Assembly (NCBI GenBank): GCA_032119595.1
Contig: JAUMBQ010000003.1
Span: forward strand, 226,010 to 290,009
Reading direction: 5' to 3'
DNA from: JAGIBJ01 sp032119595
GTDB taxonomy: Bacteria > Actinomycetota > Thermoleophilia > Solirubrobacterales > Solirubrobacteraceae
DNA: 64,000 bases
In this document: positions 15,986 to 24,261 of the stretch, piece after piece
Layout: each line of letters starts with the position of its first letter
Position numbering within the stretch: position 1 is the stretch's first letter
Notes under the pieces: model-generated
The model's database searches: none
What the model was told of the DNA's origin: nothing
Seen by the model: the letters and a program-made list of their open reading frames with translations, nothing else
Translations under genes and position numbers: made by a program

Positions 15986-17308
15986 AGCGTCACCTGGCAG
16001 CGGTGATGGCCTGGAGTTCCAGGCCCCATCGAGGTGCCACGCGACTTCCCGAAGGGTCGGCTTACTGCGGTCGGCGAACAGGGCCAGAAGTCGACCGGCC
16101 GGAAGGTCCCGAACATCTCCGTTGACGTACGTCACGCGAATCGCGTCAGTCCCCGGCGGAGCGAGACCCCAAACGAGTCGCTGATGCGGGTCCAAGGCTT
16201 CCGAGCACACGACGCCGGTGAGACTCGCCTGCTCGAGGCGCGCTTCTGGAATGCAGGTCGTGAGATCGCTCGTCGACCCTTGTAGGCAGAGGCGTCCGTC
16301 GCCGGGGAGTGCCCACACGCGCAGGTCGTCGCTATTGCCGACAACCGTCAATTCGCGACCTAGGTCTTTCTGGGCGCCGTGGCGGAGCAGCTCCGCATCG
16401 AGAGGCGCCGTGAGTCGGTCTGTGGGCTGTTGAGCACGTGAAAGCTCAGGGATCGCGAGACTCTGCGCCGCGGAGGCCGAGGTGACTGGAGTCGGGAAGC
16501 CCGCGACTTCGTCTGCGTTGTCGGCGACACCCCTGTGACTTCCCGTGCTCACCGCCAGGTGGACTGAGCCACCGTCTCGACGCTCAAAAGCCAAGGTGGC
16601 TCTGTCGGCGTCTGCGTCGGTGTCGTTGAGCCGGACGACCGCCGCGAACGGATGCAGGACCAGTGAATCCGGCAAGGCCCTGAGTTTCGCTAGTGCCTCC
16701 GGCGAGAGCCCTACGGTCTGCGTTCGATCGAGGGTGGCGGTCATCGTCTGCGCGGTTGGTCGGATCACGACCGACCTAAGGCCGGCAACCTCGACCCGCT
16801 TGACATCCGGGGCAGCGAGACCGTATAGCAGCGCTTCTCGTTCACCACCGCGACTCTCAACAGGCGCCAGTACGGCGTGAACCCCGGCGGGATCTACGCC
16901 CGCCAGTCGATTGATGACCGTAGCGCTGGATTCGCAGGAGTTCCTGACCACGACGGACCCAACGAATCCGCCCGTCAGACAGACGCTTCCCCCGACCGTT
17001 TGGTAGGCGCGCACCTTCCACGCGGGCGATGTGCCTGGGTCGGATGCTGCGGTGACGGAACCCGAGGACGCCACGACTGACGCCCGATTTGGTTCGAGGT
17101 TTTCGGACCCGCGCAGGAACGCCCACGGATCTCCTCCGGCGACTGCCACGGCGCCTGATCCAACACTTCCGGCCGCGAAGATCATCGCGAGACCAAACAG
17201 TCCCCGCCGTGTGCGCCGCTGCCGCGGCGTTTGAGAGGAGACACCTTGCGCTCGACGACGCGCAAGCGCTGCCGTGAACTCGTTCTCCAACTGCTCGAAA
17301 CCGCTCAT
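15965..17308 (-). CDS. Single-pass membrane protein coupled to an ECF sigma factor, possible anti-sigma or sensor
   Basis: 447 aa from the ATG at 17308. A basic cytoplasmic N-terminus of about 35 residues, one transmembrane helix (about 36-57, LFGLAMIFAAGSVGSGAVAV), and a long extracytoplasmic part with paired cysteines. Its start overlaps the sigma-factor stop by ATGA, so the two are made together; the topology fits an anti-sigma factor whose short cytoplasmic end binds the sigma factor. No zinc-binding H-x3-C-x2-C motif is visible, so this rests on context only. Ends inside a strong hairpin. Confidence 0.7.
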   Translation of the reverse strand: MSGFEQLENEFTAALARRRAQGVSSQTPRQRRTRRGLFGLAMIFAAGSVGSGAVAVAGGDPWAFLRGSENLEPNRASVVASSGSVTAASDPGTSPAWKVRAYQTVGGSVCLTGGFVGSVVVRNSCESSATVINRLAGVDPAGVHAVLAPVESRGGEREALLYGLAAPDVKRVEVAGLRSVVIRPTAQTMTATLDRTQTVGLSPEALAKLRALPDSLVLHPFAAVVRLNDTDADADRATLAFERRDGGSVHLAVSTGSHRGVADNADEVAGFPTPVTSASAAQSLAIPELSRAQQPTDRLTAPLDAELLRHGAQKDLGRELTVVGNSDDLRVWALPGDGRLCLQGSTSDLTTCIPEARLEQASLTGVVCSEALDPHQRLVWGLAPPGTDAIRVTYVNGDVRDLPAGRLLALFADRSKPTLREVAWHLDGAWNSRPSPLPGDAGSDQCR

Positions 17309-17871
17309 CGCGCTTCCCCCAGCTCCTGTCGTAGGGACTTGAGCCCACGAGCGACTCGCTGCCGCACGACTGCGGCAGAGCACTGCATTTGCACCGCGAT
17401 GTCTTCATACGGGCGCTCTTCCACGACGCGCGCGAAGATGGCTGCGCGCTGCTCTACAGAGAGGCCTTCCAGCATCTGTTCGATAGATCGCTCGTCGGCC
17501 AAGGAAGCGAGTTCTTCGACACGCTCGATGTCGTCATCGGTCATGACGACTGCTTGCATGTGAAGCACTGATCGGGCTGCGCTCTCAACAACGCCCCGCC
17601 GCAGCGACTCCCCGAGCTTGTTCGCCGCGACCCCGAAAAGCCAGCCGGCCGCGCTTCCCTTGGCAGCATCGAACTGCCCGGCGGCGACCATCACCGCCGC
17701 AAACGTCTCCGCCGTCAGATCAAAAGCAATCTCGCGATTGCCCGTCCGCCTCAGATGGAACCCGAGGACCGGCGCCTGATACTTCTTGTAGAAGCGCTCG
17801 AACGACGCCTGATCGCCGGCGGCGATGGCCACCAGAAGGCTTTCATCGTTTCGGGGTCGGAACAAAGTCAT
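17305..17871 (-). CDS. ECF-type RNA polymerase sigma factor
   Basis: 188 aa. Region 2: FERFYKKYQAPVLGFHLRRTG and DLTAETFAAVM, with GWLFGVAANKL. Region 4: LSVEQRAAIFARVVEERPYEDIAVQ and a helix-turn-helix ending VRQRVARGLKSLRQEL. No region 1.1 or 3, as for extracytoplasmic-function sigma factors. Coupled by ATGA overlap to a membrane protein that is a candidate anti-sigma factor. No clear ribosome site precedes the ATG. It probably transcribes its own operon; the signal is unknown. Confidence 0.9.
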   Translation of the reverse strand: MTLFRPRNDESLLVAIAAGDQASFERFYKKYQAPVLGFHLRRTGNREIAFDLTAETFAAVMVAAGQFDAAKGSAAGWLFGVAANKLGESLRRGVVESAARSVLHMQAVVMTDDDIERVEELASLADERSIEQMLEGLSVEQRAAIFARVVEERPYEDIAVQMQCSAAVVRQRVARGLKSLRQELGEAR

Positions 17872-18183
17872 CGTTAGTCATTAGCGCAGCGCTTCCAAGT
17901 TGTGACACCGGCAACCCCGGCCAGCAGTTGGCGTCGTCTCGCCCCAGCGCCACTCGGCCCGAATGATCGGCGCTACAACCACCTCGCCCAGCAAGAACAG
18001 TTGGCGCAGTCTCGCCGTGCCGGACGATACGGGAGAGGCGTTGAGGCAGCCCCCGGCGGACCCACGGCGGATGGGCGCCCCCACAACCGATACGAGGGTT
18101 CCCCTTACACGGGCATCTGCACCTGATTCGGCCCTGCTGCCACCGATCTGAGCACCGGGCCTAGCCGGCTCACCCGCGCCCGG
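17872..18183. other. Intergenic region upstream of the sigma-factor operon, with a spaced direct repeat
   Basis: 312 bases between eutC and the sigma-factor gene (both minus strand). Short open frames here look random. The only structure I see is a 19-base direct repeat (CAGTTGGCG...TCTCGCC, 17 of 19 identical) at 17926-17944 and 17999-18017, 73 bases apart. It presumably holds the sigma-factor promoter and the end of the eut transcript. Confidence 0.5.
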
Positions 18184-19023
18184 TCAGCCTGCGCCGTCGC
18201 CGGCCTCTAGGACCGCACCCGTGTCCTTGAGGCCGACGCCGGTCAGGCCGAGTCGGCGCGCCTCGCGAAGCATCGTGGCGAGCTTGGCTGCCGCGGCGTC
18301 GTAGGAGAGCCCGACCGGCGGGCGGACGTTTGAAATGCAATTGCGCTCGGAGTCGGCACGGCCCACTCGCGGTTCGAAGGTGAAGTACACGCCAAGGCTG
18401 TCGGCGGCGCTGAGGCCGGGCCGCTCGCCGATGAACACGACCACGAAGCGCGCGCCGAGCGCCTGACCGATTGCATCGCCGATCGCGACCCGCGCCTGGG
18501 TGGCGATCACGATCGGCGCCAGCGTCCAATCCGGCAGGAGCGCGGTGGTCGCGTGCACCATGCGCGCCGCGTGACGCTGGATCGCGAGCGGCGAGAGGCC
18601 GTCGGCGATCACGAACGCGACGTCCGGGCCGTCGGCCGTCCCCGAGCCATCATCGAACCCGGCCGGCGATCCGCCGCCGGTAACGGATGTCAGCGGCGTG
18701 AGCTTGGCCACCTCACCGTCGGCCAGTCGGCGACCGAGATCGGGACGCTGCAAGTACGTCGGCCGGTCGGGGGCGGCGCTGCGGACCGACACGACCGGGA
18801 GGCCGTCGAGTTCGGCCCGCACCGCTTCGACATCGAGCGCCGCGTGGACTGCGTCGCGAGCCTGCGCGTGCGCAAGGCGCAGCGCAAGCTGGTCCGTGGT
18901 CGTGATCGCGTCTCCCGAGCGGCCGAGCCCGATGCGCGCCGGGGTGAACGCTCGCAAGCTCGTCCACGGGTCGACCGCACGCAGCCCTCCGTTGGCAATG
19001 CCGTCATGGTGATCGCGCTTCAC
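18184..19023 (-). CDS. eutC: Ethanolamine ammonia-lyase small subunit
   Basis: 279 aa from the GTG at 19023, which overlaps the eutB stop (GTGA); longer starts would run into eutB. Motifs of the adenosylcobalamin-binding small subunit include DPWTSLRAFTPARIGLGRSG at the N-terminus, DVAFVIADGLSPLA, VIATQARVAIGDAIG, VVFIGERPGLSAADSLGVY and RNCISNVRP. With EutB it converts ethanolamine to acetaldehyde and ammonia. No microcompartment shell, EutA reactivase or EutE aldehyde dehydrogenase gene is in the window, so this would be a free cytoplasmic enzyme. Confidence 0.95.
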   Translation of the reverse strand: MKRDHHDGIANGGLRAVDPWTSLRAFTPARIGLGRSGDAITTTDQLALRLAHAQARDAVHAALDVEAVRAELDGLPVVSVRSAAPDRPTYLQRPDLGRRLADGEVAKLTPLTSVTGGGSPAGFDDGSGTADGPDVAFVIADGLSPLAIQRHAARMVHATTALLPDWTLAPIVIATQARVAIGDAIGQALGARFVVVFIGERPGLSAADSLGVYFTFEPRVGRADSERNCISNVRPPVGLSYDAAAAKLATMLREARRLGLTGVGLKDTGAVLEAGDGAG

Positions 19024-20417
19024 GCGGCCTCCGCGCCGGCGGCCCCGAGCAGACCGGAGACCGGATGCTGCCCCACCGGCACCTCGCGGATCTTCTCCCC
19101 CGCGACCATGCCCATCCGCTGCAGCCACGCCTCGAACTCCGGCGCCGGACGAGTCCCGAGCACCTCACGCACATAGAGCGCGTCGTGGTAGCTGGCCGAT
19201 TGGTAGCCGAGCATCACGTCGTCGCTCCCGGGCACCGTGATGAAGAAGGAGCAGCCGGCGGCACCGAGACTCGTGAGGAGCGTGTCCATGTCGTCCTGGT
19301 CGGCCTCGGCGTGGTTGGTGTAACACACGTCGCAGCCCATCGGGACACCGAGCACCTTCGCGCAGAAGTGGTCTTCGAGTCCCGCGCGATGGATCTGTTT
19401 GCCGTCGTAGAGATACTCGGGCCCAAGGAAGCCGACGACCGTGTTCACGAGCAGCGGCTTGAAGTGCCGCGCGATCGCGTACGCCCGGGTTTCGACGGTC
19501 TGCATGTCCATGCCGTGGTGGGCACCGGCGGAGAGCGCACTACCCTGGCCGGTCTCGAAGTACATGACGTCGTCGCCGACCGTGCCGCGCTTCAGTGACA
19601 GCGCCGCCTCCTGCGCCTGCGCGAGGAGTTCGATCGTAATGCCGAAGCCGCTGTTGGCGGCCTGGGTGCCGGCGATCGACTGGAACACCAGGTCCACCGG
19701 CGCGCCGCGCTCGATGCACTCGATCGTCGTCGTCACGTGGGAGAGCACGCAGGACTGCGTCGGGATGTCGTAGGCCTGGCGCACCTCGTCGATCATCTCC
19801 AACAGCGCGATCGTGGCCTGCGGGCTATCGGTGGCGGGATTGATGCCGATCGTCGCGTCGCCGCAGCCGTACATCAGGCCGTCGATGATGCTCGCGACTA
19901 CGCCGCGCGGGTCGTCCGTCGGATGGTTCGGCTGAAGCCGCGTGCCCATGACGCCCTTGCCGCCGAGCGTGGAGCGAAACGCCGTGATCACCTCGGTGCG
20001 GCTCGCGACCTGGATCAGATCCCGGTTGCGCATTAGCTTGGAGACGCCCGCGACCATCTCCGGAGTGAGGCCCGGTCCGACCCCTTGGATCGCTCGTGCA
20101 TCGGCGTCGTACGAGAGCAGCCAGTCGCGCAGCTCGCCGACCGTCATGGTTGCGACCGGAGCGAAGGCCGCCGCGTCGTGGGAGTCAATGATCAGGCGCG
20201 TAACCTCGTCGTCTTCATAGGGCGCGAAGTCCGCGACGAGGAAGTCCGTCAGGCGGACATCAGCCAAGGCCAGCTGCGCCGCGACGCGCTCCTCCTCGCT
20301 TCGTGCCGCGACTCCGGCGAGCGCGTCGCCAGAGCGGGCTGGCGACGCTTTTGCGAGCACCTCGCGAAGGTCGGCGAACTGGTGCCGAACGGAACCGATC
20401 GTGGCGGAGTAGGGCAA
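19020..20417 (-). CDS. eutB: Ethanolamine ammonia-lyase large subunit
   Basis: 465 aa, near the usual family length. A TTG start (20417) with AGGA 5 bases before it fits best. TIM-barrel motifs of EutB are plain: SYDADARAIQGVGPGLTPEM, ATIGINPATDS, SCVLSHVTTTIE, FETGQGSALSAGAHHGMDMQ, FLGPEYLYDG and VCYTNHAEADQDDMD. The catalytic substrate-binding Glu/Gln/Asp positions appear present. Overlaps eutC by 4 bases. It lies 77 bases downstream of the GAF/PucR-type regulator gene, and the gap holds a TGGTCTGACCA palindrome that resembles the regulator's own upstream region. Confidence 0.96.
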   Translation of the reverse strand: MPYSATIGSVRHQFADLREVLAKASPARSGDALAGVAARSEEERVAAQLALADVRLTDFLVADFAPYEDDEVTRLIIDSHDAAAFAPVATMTVGELRDWLLSYDADARAIQGVGPGLTPEMVAGVSKLMRNRDLIQVASRTEVITAFRSTLGGKGVMGTRLQPNHPTDDPRGVVASIIDGLMYGCGDATIGINPATDSPQATIALLEMIDEVRQAYDIPTQSCVLSHVTTTIECIERGAPVDLVFQSIAGTQAANSGFGITIELLAQAQEAALSLKRGTVGDDVMYFETGQGSALSAGAHHGMDMQTVETRAYAIARHFKPLLVNTVVGFLGPEYLYDGKQIHRAGLEDHFCAKVLGVPMGCDVCYTNHAEADQDDMDTLLTSLGAAGCSFFITVPGSDDVMLGYQSASYHDALYVREVLGTRPAPEFEAWLQRMGMVAGEKIREVPVGQHPVSGLLGAAGAEAA

Positions 20418-20468
20418 AGGCGTCCTGCGGCCGGGGCTTCCAGGCTACGACCGGCAGGTCCGCCCGCC

Positions 20469-20485
20469 CATGGATGGTCTGACCA
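20469..20485 (-). promoter_or_regulatory. Candidate operator upstream of eutBC
   Basis: CATGGATGGTCTG (20469-20481) matches 12 of 13 bases of CATGGACGGTCTG at 22271-22283, upstream of the regulator gene. It overlaps an 11-base perfect palindrome TGGTCTGACCA (20475-20485). The site is 52 bases before the eutB start. Confidence 0.45.
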
Positions 20486-20494
20486 CACTCACGA

Positions 20495-22252
20495 TCAAGC
20501 GAGTGGACCGCGCTCCGGCGCCCGCAGCCGGTGCAGCTTGATTGCCAGTTCCAACGAGAGGTGATCCTCGTCGGCCACGGTCATGCCGGTCAGCGACTCC
20601 ACGCGCTCGAGCCGCTGGCGCAGCGTGTTCGGGTGAATGAACAGGGCGCGGGCCGTCGGCACGATGCGGCGGTCGGCGAGGTAGTGCTCGAGCGTCGGCA
20701 GGAGCTCTCCACCCCGCTTCTCGTCGTACTGCCAGACCACGGCGACGGCGCGGGCGTGGCGTGCGTCCGGTTCGATTCCCGCGCCGACGCCCGCCAGGTA
20801 GCGGTAGACGCCGAGCTCGTCCCACGCGCGGGCTCCACCGTCCGGCTCCAGCGCCCGCGCGATCCTGGCGGCGCCCATCGCCTCGGTGAGGCTCGCCGGC
20901 TCGGCGGCGAGCCTGGGCTGCAGCGAGCTGCGTCCCACGGCGAGGCCCTCCTCCGTCGCGAGGCGAACGAGTTCCTCGTCGAGGCGCGCCAGTTCGGTGG
21001 CCTGCGCCGCGACGCTTCGGCCCGGGACCGGAAGGAGTACCCGCAGCCGCTCGGTACCCGGATCGCACAGCGCACCCGGGGCCACCCGCCGGATCTGTTC
21101 TTCGACGCGCTCCGCGCCGTCCCACCGCGAGCTCGGGATCAGCGGCTCGATGGAGGCCACGACATGCGGACGTTCGGGATCCACGCGCGCCGAGCGCACC
21201 CGCCCGACGAGCTGCGCGGCCCGGCCCTCAGCAATCGCGTCGAAGAGGTCACGAACGAGGTTCTCCTCGGTGAGGCGCTCAATCAAGTCAAGCGTGCGTA
21301 GCGCGACGGCGAGCTGACCGCCGATGGTCTCGATCACGTCGGCCTCGTCGCGGCCGAACGGCGCCGCGCGCTGGACCGACAGCACGCCGAGTTGAAGATC
21401 ACCCGCCGCGAGACGGGTCGCGAGGGCTCCACGCGCCGGCGCGTGGATCGGCGGGCCGTCGGGCATCGCGGCGCCCGATTCACCGCTGCTGGCGACCACG
21501 CGCTGGGCACCGCCGGGGCCGGTGACGAGGTGCAGCCGCACGTGCTCGGCGTCGAGAATCGCCCGGGTGCCATCGCACGCGAGCCGCCACAGCTCGCTGC
21601 GATCCGTGACGGCCGCCATCTGCGTCGACAGCGACGAGAGCTGTTCAAGAAGGCCGGCGCGGCGGCGCTCCCGTTCGTACAGGCGCGCATTCTCGATCGC
21701 GCCAGCCACGAGCGCCGCCACGTGCATCAGCAGGTCGCGCACCTCCTGCCCAAACTCGCGCGGGGCCTCAGTGTGCAGCACGATCGCCCCAATCACGGGC
21801 CGCGACCGGCCCCGCAGCGGCACCGCGATCATGGACTGGAACTGGTCCTCGGACAGCTCAGGCACCACTTTCATCCGCGGGTCGGACATCGAGCCCTCGC
21901 GGATGAACACCGGCTCGTCGTTGCGCACCACCCAGCCGACAATGCCCTCGTCGATCGAGAGGGACACATGGTCCACCGCGCCATCGAAGACCTGCGACGC
22001 GGCCCGCATCAGCAGTCGCTCGCCCTCGATCAGGTAGACAAAACAGGCGTGGCAGGCCGTCGCCTCGCTCAGCAGGTCGACGATGGCCGGCAGTACCCGG
22101 CCGAGTTCGGGGCCCTGCGCCAGCGCACCGATCACCCCGTAGAGCGTGTCGCGCCCGAGCGCGGTCACGTCCTGCGGTGCGCCGTCTGGGCGCACCGGGA
22201 TGCCGGGAGACGGCGCCAGGCGGGCACCGAGGCCCTGCGGCGGGGGAGTCAC
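20495..22252 (-). CDS. GAF-domain regulator with PucR/CdaR-type C-terminal helix-turn-helix
   Basis: About 585 aa from the GTG at 22252; in-frame ATGs at 22273 and 22288 are possible but lack a ribosome site and would put the start inside an inverted repeat. A first GAF domain lies around residues 35-180 (ACFVYLIEG, GIVGWVVRNDEPVFI, SMIAVPLRGRSRPVIGAIVL), a second weaker GAF around 195-330, then the PucR-like end: RIARALEP, WDELGVYRYLAG, LEHYLADR and the helix-turn-helix ALFIHPNTLRQRLERVESLTG. Such proteins sense small molecules and activate nitrogen-catabolism genes. It stands between eutBC and the divergent N-demethylase operon and likely controls both. Confidence 0.85.
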   Translation of the reverse strand: MTPPPQGLGARLAPSPGIPVRPDGAPQDVTALGRDTLYGVIGALAQGPELGRVLPAIVDLLSEATACHACFVYLIEGERLLMRAASQVFDGAVDHVSLSIDEGIVGWVVRNDEPVFIREGSMSDPRMKVVPELSEDQFQSMIAVPLRGRSRPVIGAIVLHTEAPREFGQEVRDLLMHVAALVAGAIENARLYERERRRAGLLEQLSSLSTQMAAVTDRSELWRLACDGTRAILDAEHVRLHLVTGPGGAQRVVASSGESGAAMPDGPPIHAPARGALATRLAAGDLQLGVLSVQRAAPFGRDEADVIETIGGQLAVALRTLDLIERLTEENLVRDLFDAIAEGRAAQLVGRVRSARVDPERPHVVASIEPLIPSSRWDGAERVEEQIRRVAPGALCDPGTERLRVLLPVPGRSVAAQATELARLDEELVRLATEEGLAVGRSSLQPRLAAEPASLTEAMGAARIARALEPDGGARAWDELGVYRYLAGVGAGIEPDARHARAVAVVWQYDEKRGGELLPTLEHYLADRRIVPTARALFIHPNTLRQRLERVESLTGMTVADEDHLSLELAIKLHRLRAPERGPLA

Positions 22253-22256
22253 CCCA

Positions 22257-22323
22257 CAGACCGTACGGCGCATGGACGGTCTGCACATTCGCCTCACGTC
22301 CAATGTGCGGCCCCTGCCCATGG
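22257..22323. promoter_or_regulatory. Divergent control region between the regulator and the cupin/N-demethylase operon
   Basis: Three structures in 67 bases. A perfect 8-base inverted repeat CAGACCGT (22257-22264) and ACGGTCTG (22276-22283) lies 5 bases upstream of the regulator's GTG. A second perfect repeat is GCACATT (22283-22289) and AATGTGC (22302-22308). The 23-base element at 22301-22323, ending CTGCCCATGG, is shared with the amt promoter (identical last 10 bases) and, less exactly, with glxB. Likely binding sites for the adjacent regulator. Confidence 0.55.
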
Positions 22324-22397
22324 TCCAAGTGGACGGGTCGGTCCATCCTCGACCTAACCCCTTCCCGCCCCGTCGGCACCCGATCCAGAGGCCCTAG

Positions 22398-22751
22398 ATG
22401 ACCGTCACCGAGCGAGCGATCCACAAGGCGTCCGGAGCGTTTCGCGACCTGCCCGTGATGGAGATCCCGAACGCCTTCATCGGCGACGCATTCACCAATC
22501 CCGGGGGATGCGAAATGGCGTCCGGGTTCTTCGAGATGAAGCCCGGAGAAGCGCTCCACTACCACTACACCTACGACGAGATGAAGGTCATCCTCCAGGG
22601 CTCCTTCACGCTCACCGACGAGGACACCGGCCAACAGGTCACGGTCGGACCGAAGGACGTCTTGTTCTTCCCCAAGGGCATCCGGGTGCTGTTCGAGACG
22701 ACCGAGCACACGCTGGCGTTCTACACCGGCCACCGCTCGTTCGCCCCGTGA
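22398..22751 (+). CDS. Small cupin-domain protein (EutQ-like)
   Basis: 117 aa. A single cupin barrel with the metal-binding HYHYTYDEMKVILQG motif (His, His, Glu) and the second motif PKGIRVLFETTEHTLAFY. Related to the cupin part of EutQ and to ethanolamine-associated cupins; such proteins bind small metabolites or act as acetate kinases in EutQ, but a stand-alone one cannot be assigned. AGAGG precedes the ATG. First gene of a four-gene operon in which each stop overlaps the next start. Confidence 0.8.
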   Translation: MTVTERAIHKASGAFRDLPVMEIPNAFIGDAFTNPGGCEMASGFFEMKPGEALHYHYTYDEMKVILQGSFTLTDEDTGQQVTVGPKDVLFFPKGIRVLFETTEHTLAFYTGHRSFAP

Positions 22752-23302
22752 ACGCCGTCGCTGAAATCACCGCGCCGTTCAGCGGGACTTGCCGACTCCA
22801 CACCAGCGAACCACGCTGGCCGACGACCCGTCCCCCGCTCGACGCGGCCGGTGGCCGGCACCTGCTCGTCGCCGGTCCCGACCTGGCGTCGACCCAGTCC
22901 GCGATCGCGTGGCAGGCCGAAGCGACGGCCGCTTCGGCAAAGCTGGTCCCGGTCCTGGCCGACGCGCCTGCGGTCGGCGCGAGCCTCGCCGAGCTGCTGC
23001 AGGACGCACCGGTGAGCACGCGTCTGCTGGTCGCAGGCGACGAGGCCCTGATCGCGCGCGCCGTTGCCGCCGGCCTCGCGGGTGGGCTCCGGCCGCCCGA
23101 CATCCGCGTTCACCTCACCGACCCCGCTGGCCCGCGCCCGGTGCAGTGCGTGCACTGCCGAGCCATCACCGAGACGACCACGCCAGTCGACGGGATCTGC
23201 GCGTGCTCCGGGTGCGGCGTCCTGCTCCTGGTGTTCCCACACTTCTCGCGCCGCATCGGGGCGTATCTCGGCTTCCATGCCGAGGCAGAGGAGCTGGCAT
23301 GA
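22748..23302 (+). CDS. Dimethylamine monooxygenase subunit DmmA-like protein with C-terminal zinc ribbon
   Basis: 184 aa from a GTG overlapping the cupin stop (GTGA). The N-terminal two thirds form an alpha/beta domain. The C-terminus has Cys134, Cys137, Cys151, Cys153 and Cys156, a zinc-ribbon-like pair CxxC and CSGC, then HFSRRIGAYLGFHAE, which matches the end of DmmA-family proteins. In Ruegeria DmmABC oxidise dimethylamine to methylamine and formaldehyde. Position directly before a ferredoxin reductase and a heme-dependent N-demethylase-like protein supports the same complex here. Substrate may differ. Confidence 0.65.
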   Translation: MNAVAEITAPFSGTCRLHTSEPRWPTTRPPLDAAGGRHLLVAGPDLASTQSAIAWQAEATAASAKLVPVLADAPAVGASLAELLQDAPVSTRLLVAGDEALIARAVAAGLAGGLRPPDIRVHLTDPAGPRPVQCVHCRAITETTTPVDGICACSGCGVLLLVFPHFSRRIGAYLGFHAEAEELA

Positions 23303-24261
23303 GCACGGTGATAGTCGCGGGCGCCTCCGCGATCGCATTGGAGGTCGCGGCGATCGAGGACCCGGCACCCGGCGTGCGCACCCTTCGGCTGACTCCGGCG
23401 CCGGGCGAACCTGCGCTCACCCCCTACGCGCCCGGCGCGCACGTGGAGGTCGAGGCCGGTGACCGACGCAACGCCTACTCGCTCATCGGCGACCCGCGCG
23501 ACACCAGCCACTACGCGATCTCCGTGCTGCGCTGCGACGACGGCCTCGGCGGATCCCGCTTCCTTCACGAGCAGGTTCGTCCCGGCGACCGCCTCCGCGT
23601 CGGCCGGCCCAAATCGGCCTTCGCCCCGCCAGCGGCGGCCCGCTCGCATCTGCTCGTCGCCGCCGGGATCGGCGTGACCCCATTCCTTTCCTATGCCCGC
23701 GCCTTTGCCCGCACTGGCACGCCGTATGCCCTCCACGCCGTCCACCGGCTCGGCTTCGAGCCGCACGCTGGCCTCGACGAGTTGCCTTCCGGCCGCGTCA
23801 CGCACCACGCCGGGCGCGACGCGTTCTGGTCCGCGCTTCCGGAGCTGCTGAACGAAGCGCGTCTTGGAACCCACCTCTCGGTCTGCGGCCCGCCGGACAT
23901 GATCGAGTCCGTCTTGGATGCCGCGAGACAGCGCGGATGGCCAGAGCATCGCCTGCACTCCGAACGGTTCAAGGGCATCGAGGCACCACCAGGCGAGCCG
24001 TTCCGCGCGCACCTGATGCGCGCCGGCGTCACGGTCGACGTCCCCTCCGGCACGTCCTTGCTCGACGCGCTCCTGTCCGCTGGTGCCCAGGTGCCGTTCC
24101 TCTGCCGGCAGGGCATTTGCGGGGAGTGCCGCGTCGGCGTGCTCGGGGGCGTGCCCGACCACCACGATCTGCACCTCAGCCAGGCTCAGCGCGACGCTGG
24201 CAACGCCGTCATGCCGTGCGTCTCCCGCTGCACTGGCGCCGAATTGGATCTGGACCTGTGA
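23299..24261 (+). CDS. Flavin/2Fe-2S oxidoreductase (PDR/VanB family), reductase of the N-demethylase system
   Basis: 320 aa. Flavin-binding RNAYSL (57-62), nicotinamide-binding VAAGIGVTPFLSYA (120-133) and CGPPDMIESV (196-205), and a C-terminal plant-type 2Fe-2S domain with Cys269, Cys274, Cys277 and Cys307. This is the phthalate dioxygenase reductase/VanB layout, moving electrons from NAD(P)H via flavin and iron-sulphur cluster to an oxygenase. The neighbouring heme-dependent N-demethylase-like protein is the probable acceptor, as DmmB in dimethylamine monooxygenase. Overlaps both neighbours by 4 bases. Confidence 0.88.
   Translation: MSTVIVAGASAIALEVAAIEDPAPGVRTLRLTPAPGEPALTPYAPGAHVEVEAGDRRNAYSLIGDPRDTSHYAISVLRCDDGLGGSRFLHEQVRPGDRLRVGRPKSAFAPPAAARSHLLVAAGIGVTPFLSYARAFARTGTPYALHAVHRLGFEPHAGLDELPSGRVTHHAGRDAFWSALPELLNEARLGTHLSVCGPPDMIESVLDAARQRGWPEHRLHSERFKGIEAPPGEPFRAHLMRAGVTVDVPSGTSLLDALLSAGAQVPFLCRQGICGECRVGVLGGVPDHHDLHLSQAQRDAGNAVMPCVSRCTGAELDLDL

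Noticed and set aside
20771..20782. GGTTCGATTCC, like a tRNA T-loop
   Set aside because: It lies inside the GAF/PucR regulator coding sequence, and no cloverleaf stems can be built around it.
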